A program made the position numbers and the translations under genes. Under the pieces are notes generated by a model. That model did not search any database. It had not been told where the DNA came from and saw nothing but the letters and a program-made list of their open reading frames with translations. A stretch of 64,000 nucleotides of DNA from Vannielia litorea. Its GTDB lineage: Bacteria > Pseudomonadota > Alphaproteobacteria > Rhodobacterales > Rhodobacteraceae. This document shows, one piece after another, positions 33,555 through 42,271 of this stretch. Every line of letters starts with the position of its first letter. Position 1 is the stretch's first letter. The stretch covers positions 1,860,001 through 1,924,000 of the forward strand of contig NZ_JAHVJR010000001.1 of assembly GCF_019801175.1 (NCBI RefSeq). Reading direction: 5' to 3'.

Positions 33555-34907
33555 TCAGGGCCTGCCCTTGTCGCGCCGCAGCCCGAGCAGCCCGGCGAGT
33601 GAGAACCCTTTGTGCGGTTCCGGCCCGGCCTCCGTGCCGTTCTCCGTGGCGTTCTCCGTGGCGCCTACGCCTTCCGCCTCGCCCATTGCCGCGCCCTCGG
33701 CCTGCGCGGTCCGGCGCTGCGTCTCCCGCGCCCGCCACGCGGCGGCCTCGCGGGCAAGCTCCTGCGGGTCTTCGTTGAGGATCGCCCAATAGCTCGGGTC
33801 GCGACCACGGGGCGGCGGCGCGGGCGCCCTCACGGTACGCGGACGGACCTGCTTGTGCGCCACGCCCTTGCGGCGATCCTCCTCGATGGCCTTACGGGTC
33901 TCCTCGACCAAGTCAGTGATCCGGCGTTCGATGCCTGCGTCTTCGTCCGTTCGGGTGTCGGGCTTGCCCGTCCGGCGTTCGGCCACGAGGAAGGCGGCCC
34001 ATTGGCCAGCCGAGTCCATCCGGTCCTTCGGGAAAACACTCAGGCACTGGTCGATGGCTTCCAGAAACCGCCCGTCAAATCCCGGCCAGTTGCCGCGCAG
34101 CGGCACGTAGGGGTCGGGCTTGCCCTCGGCCACATGGGCGAGCCGTTGGTTCGAGTGGGGCGGCGGCGCGCCGGTGACGAGGTGATACATGGTCGCCGCG
34201 AGCGCATAGAGATCGCTGGAGCGGCCCTGCGGGCTGTCGGTCAGGTAGAACTCCTGCGGCGAGTAACCGTCCTTGACGGTGAAAACCTGGCTGAGGATGC
34301 GGCTTGTCCGGGCGGCCCCGGCGCGGGCGGAGCCGAAATCAATCAGGATCGGGGCGTCATCTGGACCCATCAGGATGTTGTCGGGCGAGATGTCGCGATG
34401 CAGCGTGCCGCTGTCATGGACGTATCGGAGCGCATCCAGCAGGCAGAGCAGGATGCGATTGAGTTCCGCCGGGGTGAACCGGGCCGGGTCCTTCTCGTAA
34501 AGGTCCAGCAGGTCAGGGCCGTCGACGTAATCGAGCGCCATGTAGCCGGTGCCGTTCTCCTCGAAGATCTGGTGAACGCCCACCACATTGGGGTGCGCCA
34601 GCGCGGCAAGGGCCCGTGCCTCCTTCTTGAACAGATCCAGAACCTGATCGAAAGCGCCGATGTTCGAGGTCGTGCGCAACCGTACCGAAGCGCCCCGGCG
34701 GCAGCACATGGCGCCGGGAAAGCACTCCTTGATAACAACCGGCCGGCCCAAACTGTCGCGGCTGAGATAGGTCACACCGAAGCCGCCACCGTTGAGGTAC
34801 CGCTCGATCGTGTACTGGCCGCCGCCGAGCACCGTCCCCGGAGGCAGTTCATCGCCGGTGACGGCAGAAGAAGAAGAGATTGGTGACAGTGCGTTCATTG
34901 AAGCCAT
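33555..34907 (-). CDS. Serine/threonine protein kinase, first gene of the dynamin operon
   Basis: 450-residue eukaryotic-like kinase. The glycine loop is LNGGGFGVTY (40-49), the ATP-anchoring Lys is K60 (VVIKECF), the catalytic loop is H170-R-D172 (LHRDISPDN) and the metal motif is D190-FG. The activation segment continues to DGYSPQEFY, a PPE-like variant. The C-terminal 150 residues are charged and Ala-rich with no transmembrane helix or PASTA repeats, so this is a soluble kinase. CCRRGASVRLR after the Lys strand is a small insert. The start ATG at 34907 (or 34898) was preferred to longer frames. It opens the operon and probably controls the GTPases by phosphorylation. Confidence 0.9.
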   Translation of the reverse strand: MASMNALSPISSSSAVTGDELPPGTVLGGGQYTIERYLNGGGFGVTYLSRDSLGRPVVIKECFPGAMCCRRGASVRLRTTSNIGAFDQVLDLFKKEARALAALAHPNVVGVHQIFEENGTGYMALDYVDGPDLLDLYEKDPARFTPAELNRILLCLLDALRYVHDSGTLHRDISPDNILMGPDDAPILIDFGSARAGAARTSRILSQVFTVKDGYSPQEFYLTDSPQGRSSDLYALAATMYHLVTGAPPPHSNQRLAHVAEGKPDPYVPLRGNWPGFDGRFLEAIDQCLSVFPKDRMDSAGQWAAFLVAERRTGKPDTRTDEDAGIERRITDLVEETRKAIEEDRRKGVAHKQVRPRTVRAPAPPPRGRDPSYWAILNEDPQELAREAAAWRARETQRRTAQAEGAAMGEAEGVGATENATENGTEAGPEPHKGFSLAGLLGLRRDKGRP

Positions 34908-35194
34908 GCTCTTGCAGCGTCGGATAAGGCGCGCCCCACCCATTGCCCGTTCGCGGAGACGCATTGGCGAATGTCGGGCGGCTCTTGGGTATTACACCGT
35001 CAGAATTGTGGCAGAGCAGTGCTGAACGCTTTGAATTTTCTGCAAATTCTCTGTGGCTGAGCACGGTCTGGTGACGCCCGGCGCCCGACGGCTGGCTTCA
35101 TGGTGGACATTGACACTCGGTGCCCGGTCTTGGTCTATGGGGCGAGCCAGAGGATCGTCTCGAGCCATTCCAGATTTCTTACCGGAGTGCCCAG
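34908..35194. promoter_or_regulatory. Divergent intergenic region between kinase and siderophore operons
   Basis: 287 bases with a perfect inverted repeat GAATTT-TCTGC-AAATTC at 35033-35049, a plausible operator for the iron genes or the kinase. TTGACA at 35110-35115 could be a -35 element for the siderophore operon, with a weak -10 (GTCTAT) 17 bases on. I see no RNA gene or reading frame of interest. Confidence 0.45.
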
Positions 35195-36121
35195 ATGATC
35201 CGCGCTGCCCTAGCACTTTCATTTCTTGGCCTGCCGCTGGCCGCCGAGGCCTGCGAGGGCGTGGCGATTGACGACCCGGGCATATATGAGGCTCCGCTCT
35301 GCCTGCCCGCCGCGCCGCAGCGGGTGGTGGTGCTCGATGCCAGTTTCGGCCTCGGGATCGGGCTCGACGTGGGTCTGCCAATCGTCGGTGCCCCGCTCGA
35401 CCGGATGAGTGATGAGGCGCTCAACGCGCGCGCTACCGAGGGCGGGATCACCTCGCTCGGCTTTGTCACCGAGCCCAGCCTCGAGACGCTGGTGGCCCTG
35501 CAACCCGACCTGATCGTGGGCTTCGTCGGCTCCGAGTCGATGGCCAGCGGGGTCTACCCGATGGTCTCACAGCTCGCCCCGACACTACTCTATACCAGCA
35601 CGGATTGGCGCGCCTTTTACGGCCTAATGGCAGGGCTGACCGGCAAGGAGGCCGAGATTGAGGCGCAGCTTGCGGAGCTGGATGCGCGGATCGAGGACAT
35701 TGCCGCCCGCGTGCCGCCCACCAAGGTCTCCGTAGTGCGGATCACGTCTTGGGATTTCCAGGTCTATCTCGACAGTCCGGGGGGCTATGCGCCCTTCAAC
35801 GTCATGCGGCAGGCCGGCGTGCAGCGGACGGAATACGAAACAACCGATGACCCCGCAGAGGCAATGAAGCGGCCAGACTGGGAAGAGCTTGCCCAACTGG
35901 ATGGCGACGTCCTTCTCTACATCGTCGGCGGCACCAACGACAGCGACAAGGACGGCCGCCATGAGGAGGTGCTTGCGAATCCGCTTTGGCAGATGCTGCC
36001 TGCGGTGGCGGCCGGCCACGTGCACCGGGTGGATCACGGGCATTGGATGCAGTTTTCGGGCCTCGCCTCGGCCCATGGGGTGCTAGACGATATTGAACGC
36101 TACGTGATCGGGTCTGAATGA
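35195..36121 (+). CDS. Iron-siderophore ABC transporter, periplasmic binding protein
   Basis: 308-residue exported binding protein of the FecB/FepB/FhuD class III fold. A signal peptide (MIRAALALSFLGLPLAAEA) precedes CEG; the Cys does not sit in a good lipobox, so a soluble periplasmic form is likely. The family pattern is visible: QRVVVLDASFGLGIGLDVGLPIVGAP, LETLVALQPDLIVGF and QMLPAVAAGHVHRVD. It captures ferric siderophore from a TonB receptor and hands it to the two permeases encoded next. The ATG at 35195 has a GGAG ribosome binding site. The stop overlaps the permease start (ATGA). Confidence 0.9.
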   Translation: MIRAALALSFLGLPLAAEACEGVAIDDPGIYEAPLCLPAAPQRVVVLDASFGLGIGLDVGLPIVGAPLDRMSDEALNARATEGGITSLGFVTEPSLETLVALQPDLIVGFVGSESMASGVYPMVSQLAPTLLYTSTDWRAFYGLMAGLTGKEAEIEAQLAELDARIEDIAARVPPTKVSVVRITSWDFQVYLDSPGGYAPFNVMRQAGVQRTEYETTDDPAEAMKRPDWEELAQLDGDVLLYIVGGTNDSDKDGRHEEVLANPLWQMLPAVAAGHVHRVDHGHWMQFSGLASAHGVLDDIERYVIGSE

Positions 36122-37107
36122 CGCGCACCGCCGCCTATTCCCTTGGGCTGGTCCTGCTGATCCTTCTCGTCGCGCTCTGGTCGCTGGCCACCGGGGCCGC
36201 AGGGCTGTCGCTGGCAGAGGCCGCGCGGGCGCTGCTTGCGCCGGGCGAGGGGCGGGCCGATGCAATCCTTTGGCAGGTGCGGCTGCCGCGGGTGGTGGCA
36301 GCACTTACCGCCGGAGCGGCGCTGGGTGCGGCAGGGGCGATCATGCAGGCGGTCACCGGCAACCCGCTGGCCGAGCCGGGGTTGCTCGGGGTCAACGCGG
36401 GCGCGGCCTTCGTGGTGGTGGTGGCGCTTTCGGCCTTTGGCGTCACCGCAAGCGGCGCGCTGATCTGGTGCGCCTTCGGTGGCGCGGGTGCGGCGGCGGT
36501 GCTGGTTTATGCCATGGCCTCCGCCGGGCGCGGCGGGGCCACGCCAATCCGGCTGGTGCTGGCGGGGGTCATCGTGGCGACCTTCCTCGGCGCCCTTACA
36601 ACCGCGATCCTGCTGATCGACAGCCAGACCCTCGATGCCGTGCGGTTCTGGACCGCTGGTAGCCTGAAGGGCCGCCAACTGGCGCAAATGCTCCCCGTCC
36701 TGCCCTATGCCGCGATCTCCCTCGCGGCGGCGCTCGTCTTCGCCCGCCAGTTCACCACCCTCAGCCTCGGCGGCGACGTGGCCCGCAGCATCGGGCAAAA
36801 CCCAGCGCTCTGGCGGGCCATCGCCGCCTGTTGCGTTGTCGGGCTGGCAGGTTCTGCCGTGTCCATCGCCGGGCCGCTGGGATTTGTCGGCTTGGTGGTG
36901 CCCCACATGGTGCGGCTCACGCTGGGCGGCGGATATGGCCGCATCCTGCCGCTCTCGATCCTCGGCGGCGCGGCACTGACGCTGCTGGCAGACACCGCGC
37001 CCCGGGCGCTCCTCTCGGTCGACATGCCTGCAGGCATCACGCTCGCGCTCATCGGCGCCCCCTTCTTCATCTCGCTCGCCCGCAGCCACGGGGCGGTGCG
37101 CAGATGA
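36118..37107 (+). CDS. Iron-siderophore ABC transporter permease (FecC/BtuC family)
   Basis: 329-residue permease with about ten hydrophobic segments. Typical family motifs are LPRVVAALTAGAALGAAGAIMQAVTGNPLAEPGLLGVNAGA near the N-terminus and VPHMVRLTLGG with the cytoplasmic ATPase contact (GPLGFVGLVVPH). It overlaps both the binding-protein gene and the next permease by 4 bases. With its partner it forms the heterodimeric channel for ferric siderophore import. Confidence 0.94.
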   Translation: MTRTAAYSLGLVLLILLVALWSLATGAAGLSLAEAARALLAPGEGRADAILWQVRLPRVVAALTAGAALGAAGAIMQAVTGNPLAEPGLLGVNAGAAFVVVVALSAFGVTASGALIWCAFGGAGAAAVLVYAMASAGRGGATPIRLVLAGVIVATFLGALTTAILLIDSQTLDAVRFWTAGSLKGRQLAQMLPVLPYAAISLAAALVFARQFTTLSLGGDVARSIGQNPALWRAIAACCVVGLAGSAVSIAGPLGFVGLVVPHMVRLTLGGGYGRILPLSILGGAALTLLADTAPRALLSVDMPAGITLALIGAPFFISLARSHGAVRR

Positions 37108-38078
37108 GATTGGCGCTGCTTTGTGCACTCGTCGTGCTCGCCTTCGTCGCCGCGCTGGCGCTGGGCGACCAGCCGGTGCCGCCGGGCGAGGTGCTTGGGG
37201 CGCTCTTTGGGGCCGAAGGTGTGCCCGCCCCTTCCCGCATCATCGTCACCGAGTTGCGCCTGCCCCGCGCCGTCACCGCCCTGCTCGTCGGCGCGGCACT
37301 GGCCATCGCGGGCACCATCGCGCAGGCGGTGATGCGCAACGCGCTGGCCGATCCGGGCATCGTGGGCGTCAACGCGGGCGCGGCGCTGGCGGCGATGGTG
37401 GTGATCGTGCAGGTCGGCAGCCTGCCTGAAACTGCACTGCCCTGGCTCACCTTCGGCGGGGCCCTCGCCATGGCCGTGCTGATCTACGCTTTCGCATGGC
37501 GGCAGGGCACCACCGGCACGCGGATCATCCTCGTGGGCATCGGCCTCTCGGCGCTAGCCGGCGCCGGGGCCAGCGCGATCTCTGTCTTCGGGGAACCGGC
37601 CTATGTGCAACGCGCCATGGTCTGGCTCGCGGGCTCGCTGCAGGACAGCCGCTGGGAGAAGCTGCCGCACCTCCTCGGCTGGTCCCTGCCGCCCGCTCTG
37701 CTCGCCTGGGCCGCCGCACGGGAGCTGGACCTGATCGCGCTGGGCGATGACGTGGCGCGAGCGCGCGGCCAGCCGGTCAACCTCGCCCGTGCCCTCGCCA
37801 TCCTCGCCTGCGCCATGCTCTCCGGCGCCGCCGTGGCCGCCGCCGGGCTGGTCGCCTTCGTCGGCCTCGCCGCGCCCCACATCGCCCGCGCCCTCACCGG
37901 CCCGCGCCACGCCCGCCTGATCCCCGCCGCCGCTCTCGTTGGCGCGGCCCTGCTGCTCACCGCCGACATCGCCGCCCGCCGCACCGCCCCGCCGCTGCAA
38001 CTGCCGGTTGGCCTCGTCACCGCGCTGCTCGGCGCGCCCTTCTTCGCCTTCCTCCTCTGGAAACGCCGCAATGACTGA
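37104..38078 (+). CDS. Iron-siderophore ABC transporter permease (FecD/BtuC family)
   Basis: 324-residue second permease, closely similar in layout to the first: LPRAVTALLVGAALAIAGTIAQAVMRNALADPGIVGVNAGA and AAGLVAFVGLAAPHIARALTGPRH. The ATG at 37104 overlaps the preceding stop by 4 bases; the longer frame upstream is out-of-frame translation of the first permease. Ten hydrophobic segments are expected. The stop overlaps the ATPase gene by 8 bases, completing a classic siderophore importer. Confidence 0.94.
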   Translation: MRLALLCALVVLAFVAALALGDQPVPPGEVLGALFGAEGVPAPSRIIVTELRLPRAVTALLVGAALAIAGTIAQAVMRNALADPGIVGVNAGAALAAMVVIVQVGSLPETALPWLTFGGALAMAVLIYAFAWRQGTTGTRIILVGIGLSALAGAGASAISVFGEPAYVQRAMVWLAGSLQDSRWEKLPHLLGWSLPPALLAWAAARELDLIALGDDVARARGQPVNLARALAILACAMLSGAAVAAAGLVAFVGLAAPHIARALTGPRHARLIPAAALVGAALLLTADIAARRTAPPLQLPVGLVTALLGAPFFAFLLWKRRND

Positions 38079-38865
38079 CCCCCGCCTCGCCGCCCGCACC
38101 CTCCGCCTCGCCTACGGCGCAACCCCCGTGATCGAGGGCCTCGACCTCGCCATCGAGCCGGGCCGTTTCACCGCGCTGGTGGGGCCGAACGGCTGCGGCA
38201 AGTCTACACTGCTGCGCGCGCTGGCCGGGCTGCACGCCCCCGCCTCCGGGCAGGTTGTGCTCGACGGTGCTTCCATCGCCCGTCGCTCCACCCGGGCACT
38301 CGCCCGCGAGATCGGGCTGCTGGCGCAAAGCGCGAGCCCGGCAGAAGGAATGACGGTGGAGGAGCTGGTGGAGCAGGGGCGCTACCCGCACCGCTCCGTG
38401 CTCGGGCCGTGGCGCGCGCGCGACCAGGAGGCGGTGGAGGAGGCGCTGGCGCTGACCTCGCTCACCGACCTGCGCAATTCGCTGGTCGACCGGCTCTCCG
38501 GCGGGCAGCGCCAGCGGGCCTGGATCGCCATGGTGCTGGCCCAGCAAAGCACTATCCTGCTGCTCGACGAGCCCACCACCTATCTCGACCTCGCCCATCA
38601 GGTCGAGGTGTTGGGCCTGATGGAACGGCTGGTGAAAGAATACGGCGCAACCGTGGTCGCCGTGCTGCACGACCTCAGCCAGGCCGCCCGCCATGCCGAT
38701 ACGATGGTCGCCCTGAAGGCCGGGCGGATCATCGCCGCCGGTCCGCCCAGCGAGGTCGTCACCCCCGAGGTGCTCCGCACCGCCTTCAACGTCGAGGCCA
38801 CCGTGCTGACCGACCCCGACACCGGCACGCCGCTCTGCCTGCCGCGCCGCACCGTGCCCGAGTGA
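38071..38865 (+). CDS. Iron-siderophore ABC transporter ATP-binding protein
   Basis: 264-residue ATPase of the FecE/FepC type. Walker A GPNGCGKST, the Q-loop region GLLAQSA, the signature LSGGQRQRAWIA, Walker B ILLLDEPTTYLDLAHQ and the H-loop AVLHDLSQAARH are all intact. The TTYLD-LAHQ-EVL stretch is diagnostic of iron/cobalamin importer ATPases. Start ATG at 38071 lies 8 bases inside the second permease gene. Confidence 0.95.
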   Translation: MTDPRLAARTLRLAYGATPVIEGLDLAIEPGRFTALVGPNGCGKSTLLRALAGLHAPASGQVVLDGASIARRSTRALAREIGLLAQSASPAEGMTVEELVEQGRYPHRSVLGPWRARDQEAVEEALALTSLTDLRNSLVDRLSGGQRQRAWIAMVLAQQSTILLLDEPTTYLDLAHQVEVLGLMERLVKEYGATVVAVLHDLSQAARHADTMVALKAGRIIAAGPPSEVVTPEVLRTAFNVEATVLTDPDTGTPLCLPRRTVPE

Positions 38866-38901
38866 CACATCTGCGCAACAGCCCCGCGATACCGGCTTTT
38901 C

Positions 38902-38929
38902 AATTCCGAGTAATTTGTTAAGGAATTAC
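38902..38929. promoter_or_regulatory. Interleaved inverted repeats upstream of TonB receptor
   Basis: AATTCC (38902-38907) pairs with GGAATT (38922-38927), and GTAATT (38910-38915) pairs with AATTAC (38924-38929). The A/T-rich block stands out from GC-rich surroundings 70 bases before the receptor ATG and may be an iron-responsive operator or promoter element. The regulator is not identifiable from sequence. Confidence 0.4.
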
Positions 38930-38999
38930 CCAGCAGCCAGCCCATGCCAGCACTCAACCGCTCGATTCCCGCCACGCGGGAACAGATCAAGGTGCTCGC

Positions 39000-41114
39000 A
39001 TGTCCACTCGTAAACTCGCCGCCGCGCTGCTCGGCTCCTCCGCCCTCATCTCCGCCTCCGACGCCACGGCACAGCAGGTGATCGAGCTGGAACCGATCCA
39101 GATTTACGGCGACCGTTCCACCGATGACGCGCAGAGCACTACCGCCAGTGTTTCGGTGGTGGCTGAGGTCGACCTCAGCCGCACCAACCTCGCCCAGTGG
39201 CGCGATATCATGGACCGTGTGCCCAACTTCGGCGACGGCGACCTGAACGAGAGCGGTTTCACCATTCGCGGCGTCAACTCCGAGGGGCTGACGCCCGGCG
39301 GTGCGGGCGCGCCGGTGGCCTCGCTTTACATCGACGGCGTGCAGCAAACCGTCGAAGGCACCCGCCGCGGCTTTCGGGGCACCTTCGATGTGGAGCAGGT
39401 GGAGGTCTACCGCGGCCCGCAATCCACCCTCTCGGGCCGCAACGCGCTGGCCGGGGCTGTCTACCTGCGCACGAAAGACCCGGAATTCGCCCGCTCCGGC
39501 AAGGTGCAACTCACCTACGGCGAGAACAACAAGCAGCAGATCGGTGTCGCCTTTGGCGATGCGCTCTCCGACACGTTGGCCTACCGGGTCAGCGCCGAAT
39601 GGTCGAAGAAGGACAGCGACATCAGCTACCCTTCGCTTGAGGGCTACGACCGCTCCGACGACTTCAAGACCGATGATTATTACACGCTCCGCGGCAAGCT
39701 CCTGTGGCGCCCCTCCGGCGCAACCGATGTGATCCTGAGCTACTCCCACAGCTTCGACGGACCGGCCTATAACAACATCATCGGCCCCGGCTGGTTTGGC
39801 CTCGGGATCGAGTATGACGACATGCGCGGCGATGACTGGGGCGTGCTTGAGCCGCTCTCGCCCGGCGCGATCACCTATCAGGAAATCCGCGAAACCACGG
39901 TCGACAACCTCGGCCTAGAAGTGAAGCACGCGTTCTCGAACGCGCTGACCTTCACCGCGCAAACCGGCCTCACCCATTCCGTCACCGGGCGCCACTCGAT
40001 CAACGAGGGCACGCCGGGCGAGATGTATTGGGTCGATGGCGAGTTCGACCAGACGATCCTCAGCCAGGAGTTCCGCCTTAGTTACGATGACGGCGGTCTG
40101 CGCTGGGTGGCCGGGCTCTATGCCGCAAAGGAGCGCACCGAGGCCTTCCGCGACACGTGGATGTTCGGCTCCGTCACCGAGAACGAAAACACCATCGACG
40201 TGACCAACACCGCGCTCTTCGGCGAGGTCTCCTACGAGTTCGCTCCCGGCTGGCGGGTGATCGCAGGCGGGCGGCTCGACCACTACAGCCAGAAGCAGGA
40301 GGCCAGCTCCGGCGGCACGGCGGCGCCCTCCACCAACTACGAGGCCACCGAGTTCATCCCCAAGCTGGGGCTGACATGGGAGATCGACAGCCGCCAGCAG
40401 CTCTCGCTGATCTACCAGCAGGGCTACCGGCCCGGCGGCGCCTCCTACCAGATCAGCTCGGGCACCCTGCGCGAGTATGAGGCCGAGCAGGCGCACAACA
40501 TCGAGCTGAACTATCGCGGAACGCTGATGGATGACCGCCTGACCGTGGGCGCCAGCCTGTTCTACCAGGATTGGGACAACCAGCAGGTCGAGATCCTCGA
40601 AACCCCGGGCGACAGCACCAGCTACTACATAACTAACGCCGGCAAGTCGGTGAGCTACGGCGCAGAACTGGAGCTGGCCTACGCCGCCTCCGACAACCTC
40701 GACCTATACGGCTCGGTCGGCCTATTGCACACCGAGTTCAAGGACTTCGCGATCAACACCACCGACTACTCGGGCAAGCCCTTCCCGCTCGCGCCAGAGA
40801 CCACGATCACCCTCGGCTTCAACTGGCGGCAGGGCGATGTGGGCTGGTTCGGTGGCGCGCAGGCGACCTACGTGGGCGAGCGCATGAGCCGGATCGAGAA
40901 CGGCGTGTCGGACCCGGCGATGCTCGATGCCTACACCGTGGTCGACGCCTCGCTGGGCTACAAATGGGACAACGGCATGAGCCTCACCGGCTACGCCACC
41001 AACCTCTTCGACGAGCGCTTCTACCAGTATGAATACGTCGAAGGCGGCCAAGGCGCCTCGGCCTGGCTTGGCGAGCGCCGGGAGATCGGCGTGCGCTTCG
41101 ACTACACGTTCTGA
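39000..41114 (+). CDS. TonB-dependent siderophore receptor
   Basis: 704-residue outer-membrane receptor. The signal peptide (cleavage near ATAQ) is followed by a TonB-box-like EPIQIYGD, the plug domain (about 45-160) with IMDRVPNFGDGDLNESGFTIRGVNSEG and VEVYRGPQSTLSGRNALAGAVYLRTKDPE, and a beta barrel ending GERREIGVRFDYTF with a terminal Phe. The RGPQSTLSGRNALAGAV motif is typical of ferric-siderophore receptors such as FyuA-like proteins. It follows the importer operon by 134 bases and precedes the SIP reductase by 10, so it serves the same ferric siderophore. The ligand is not deducible. Confidence 0.93.
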   Translation: MSTRKLAAALLGSSALISASDATAQQVIELEPIQIYGDRSTDDAQSTTASVSVVAEVDLSRTNLAQWRDIMDRVPNFGDGDLNESGFTIRGVNSEGLTPGGAGAPVASLYIDGVQQTVEGTRRGFRGTFDVEQVEVYRGPQSTLSGRNALAGAVYLRTKDPEFARSGKVQLTYGENNKQQIGVAFGDALSDTLAYRVSAEWSKKDSDISYPSLEGYDRSDDFKTDDYYTLRGKLLWRPSGATDVILSYSHSFDGPAYNNIIGPGWFGLGIEYDDMRGDDWGVLEPLSPGAITYQEIRETTVDNLGLEVKHAFSNALTFTAQTGLTHSVTGRHSINEGTPGEMYWVDGEFDQTILSQEFRLSYDDGGLRWVAGLYAAKERTEAFRDTWMFGSVTENENTIDVTNTALFGEVSYEFAPGWRVIAGGRLDHYSQKQEASSGGTAAPSTNYEATEFIPKLGLTWEIDSRQQLSLIYQQGYRPGGASYQISSGTLREYEAEQAHNIELNYRGTLMDDRLTVGASLFYQDWDNQQVEILETPGDSTSYYITNAGKSVSYGAELELAYAASDNLDLYGSVGLLHTEFKDFAINTTDYSGKPFPLAPETTITLGFNWRQGDVGWFGGAQATYVGERMSRIENGVSDPAMLDAYTVVDASLGYKWDNGMSLTGYATNLFDERFYQYEYVEGGQGASAWLGERREIGVRFDYTF

Positions 41115-41124
41115 GGAGCCGACC

Positions 41125-42135
41125 ATGCCCGAAGCGCGCACCAGCCTCGCCCTGCCCGCCGAACAGGCGCGCGTGGCCTTCTCCAGCGTGGCCGAAGCCA
41201 ATGGCCTCGACGCCATCGAAAGCGCGACCAGTCTCGTCATTCAGGCGCGGCTGGGCCAGATCGAACTGCGCGGCGAAGGGGCTGGCACCCTGCTGCGGAT
41301 CGAGGCCGGGTCCGACGGCGATCTGCAGATCATGCGCGACCACTTGAGCGCGCGGCTCAAGAGCATGGGGCAGACGCCTGCGTGGCAGGATGCTGTGGCC
41401 GGAAAGCGCCCCGCCAACTTGAGCGTGGCGCAGGTCGTCTCCGCCGAGCAGCTCTCACCCTCGTACATCCGGGTGGTGATCGAAGGCGACGACCTCGCCC
41501 GCTTCAACGACGGCGGGCTGCACTTTCGCCTGCTTTTCGGCCCTGAGGGCGCCGCGCTGCCCGCCACCGACGAGGCCGGCGTCACCCGCTGGCCCGGCGG
41601 CATCGAGGCTTGGCACCGCCCGGTCTACACAACGCGAAAGATCGTGACAGATGGCGAGGCCGCGCGGATCACCTTTGATGTGTTTGTCCACGAGGGCGGC
41701 CGCGTGACCGAATGGGCCCGTGGCGCCAGCAGAGGCGACAGCATCGCCGTCACCGGCCCGGGCGGGAGCAAGCTGATCGAGGGGCATCGCTGGATGGGCC
41801 TCGTGGGAGATGAAACCGCCGTTCCGGTCATCGCCCGGCAACTCGCCGCCATGCCGGAGGACACGCGCGGCAAAGCCGTGCTTTTTGTGCCCGAGGAGGC
41901 CGACGTTCAAACTCTCGCCCACCCGCCCGGCATCGAGCTTGCATGGGTGCTGCGGAGCGAGGGCCTCACACCAATTGAGGCCTTCGAGCAGCTCGGAGCG
42001 CCGCGCGACGGGAGCTTTAGGTTCTTCGCCGGGGAGCGCAGCGAAGCCGTGGCCCTGCGCACCCGGCTGACAGAGGCTGCCACCCCGCGCGAGAGCTATC
42101 AGGTGGCCGCCTACTGGACGGCTCCAGACGCCTGA
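41125..42135 (+). CDS. Siderophore-interacting protein with N-terminal DUF2218 domain
   Basis: 336-residue cytoplasmic protein made of two parts. Residues 1-90 (SLALPAEQARVAFSSVAEANG, LGQIELRGEGAGTLLRIEA) match the small DUF2218 domain. Residues about 95-335 are an FAD-binding siderophore-interacting protein (SIP): SPSYIRVVIEGDDLARF, HRPVYTTRKI with the flavin-contact R-x-Y-T-x-R pattern, and the NAD(P)H domain ending with YQVAAYW. SIP proteins reduce Fe(III)-siderophores to free iron in the cytosol. Start ATG at 41125 has an AGGAG ribosome binding site right after the receptor stop. Confidence 0.9.
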   Translation: MPEARTSLALPAEQARVAFSSVAEANGLDAIESATSLVIQARLGQIELRGEGAGTLLRIEAGSDGDLQIMRDHLSARLKSMGQTPAWQDAVAGKRPANLSVAQVVSAEQLSPSYIRVVIEGDDLARFNDGGLHFRLLFGPEGAALPATDEAGVTRWPGGIEAWHRPVYTTRKIVTDGEAARITFDVFVHEGGRVTEWARGASRGDSIAVTGPGGSKLIEGHRWMGLVGDETAVPVIARQLAAMPEDTRGKAVLFVPEEADVQTLAHPPGIELAWVLRSEGLTPIEAFEQLGAPRDGSFRFFAGERSEAVALRTRLTEAATPRESYQVAAYWTAPDA

Positions 42136-42163
42136 AAGCCCGGTTGCCCAAAAGCGTCATACC

Positions 42164-42193
42164 CCTGTAAAAACAGGTTACATGCACTTGCAT
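42164..42193. promoter_or_regulatory. Two adjacent perfect dyads upstream of second TonB receptor
   Basis: CCTGT-AAAA-ACAGG (42164-42177) and ATGCA-CT-TGCAT (42182-42193) lie in the 136-base gap before the second receptor gene. The second dyad has the look of a regulator half-site pair (TGCA core). The first could alternatively be a weak 3' hairpin of the SIP gene. Confidence 0.4.
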
Positions 42194-42271
42194 ATTAATG
42201 CCGCGCCCTCTACGGAAGGTCCAGCCACGCCTCTGAGCCCAGCCAAGACAGACGACACTCAGGGGACTCCC

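Noticed and set aside
26539..34907. Type VI secretion locus, suggested by the kinase/FHA/PP2C set
   Set aside because: No TssB/C, Hcp, VgrG, ClpV, IcmF or DotU-like gene is present within the window.
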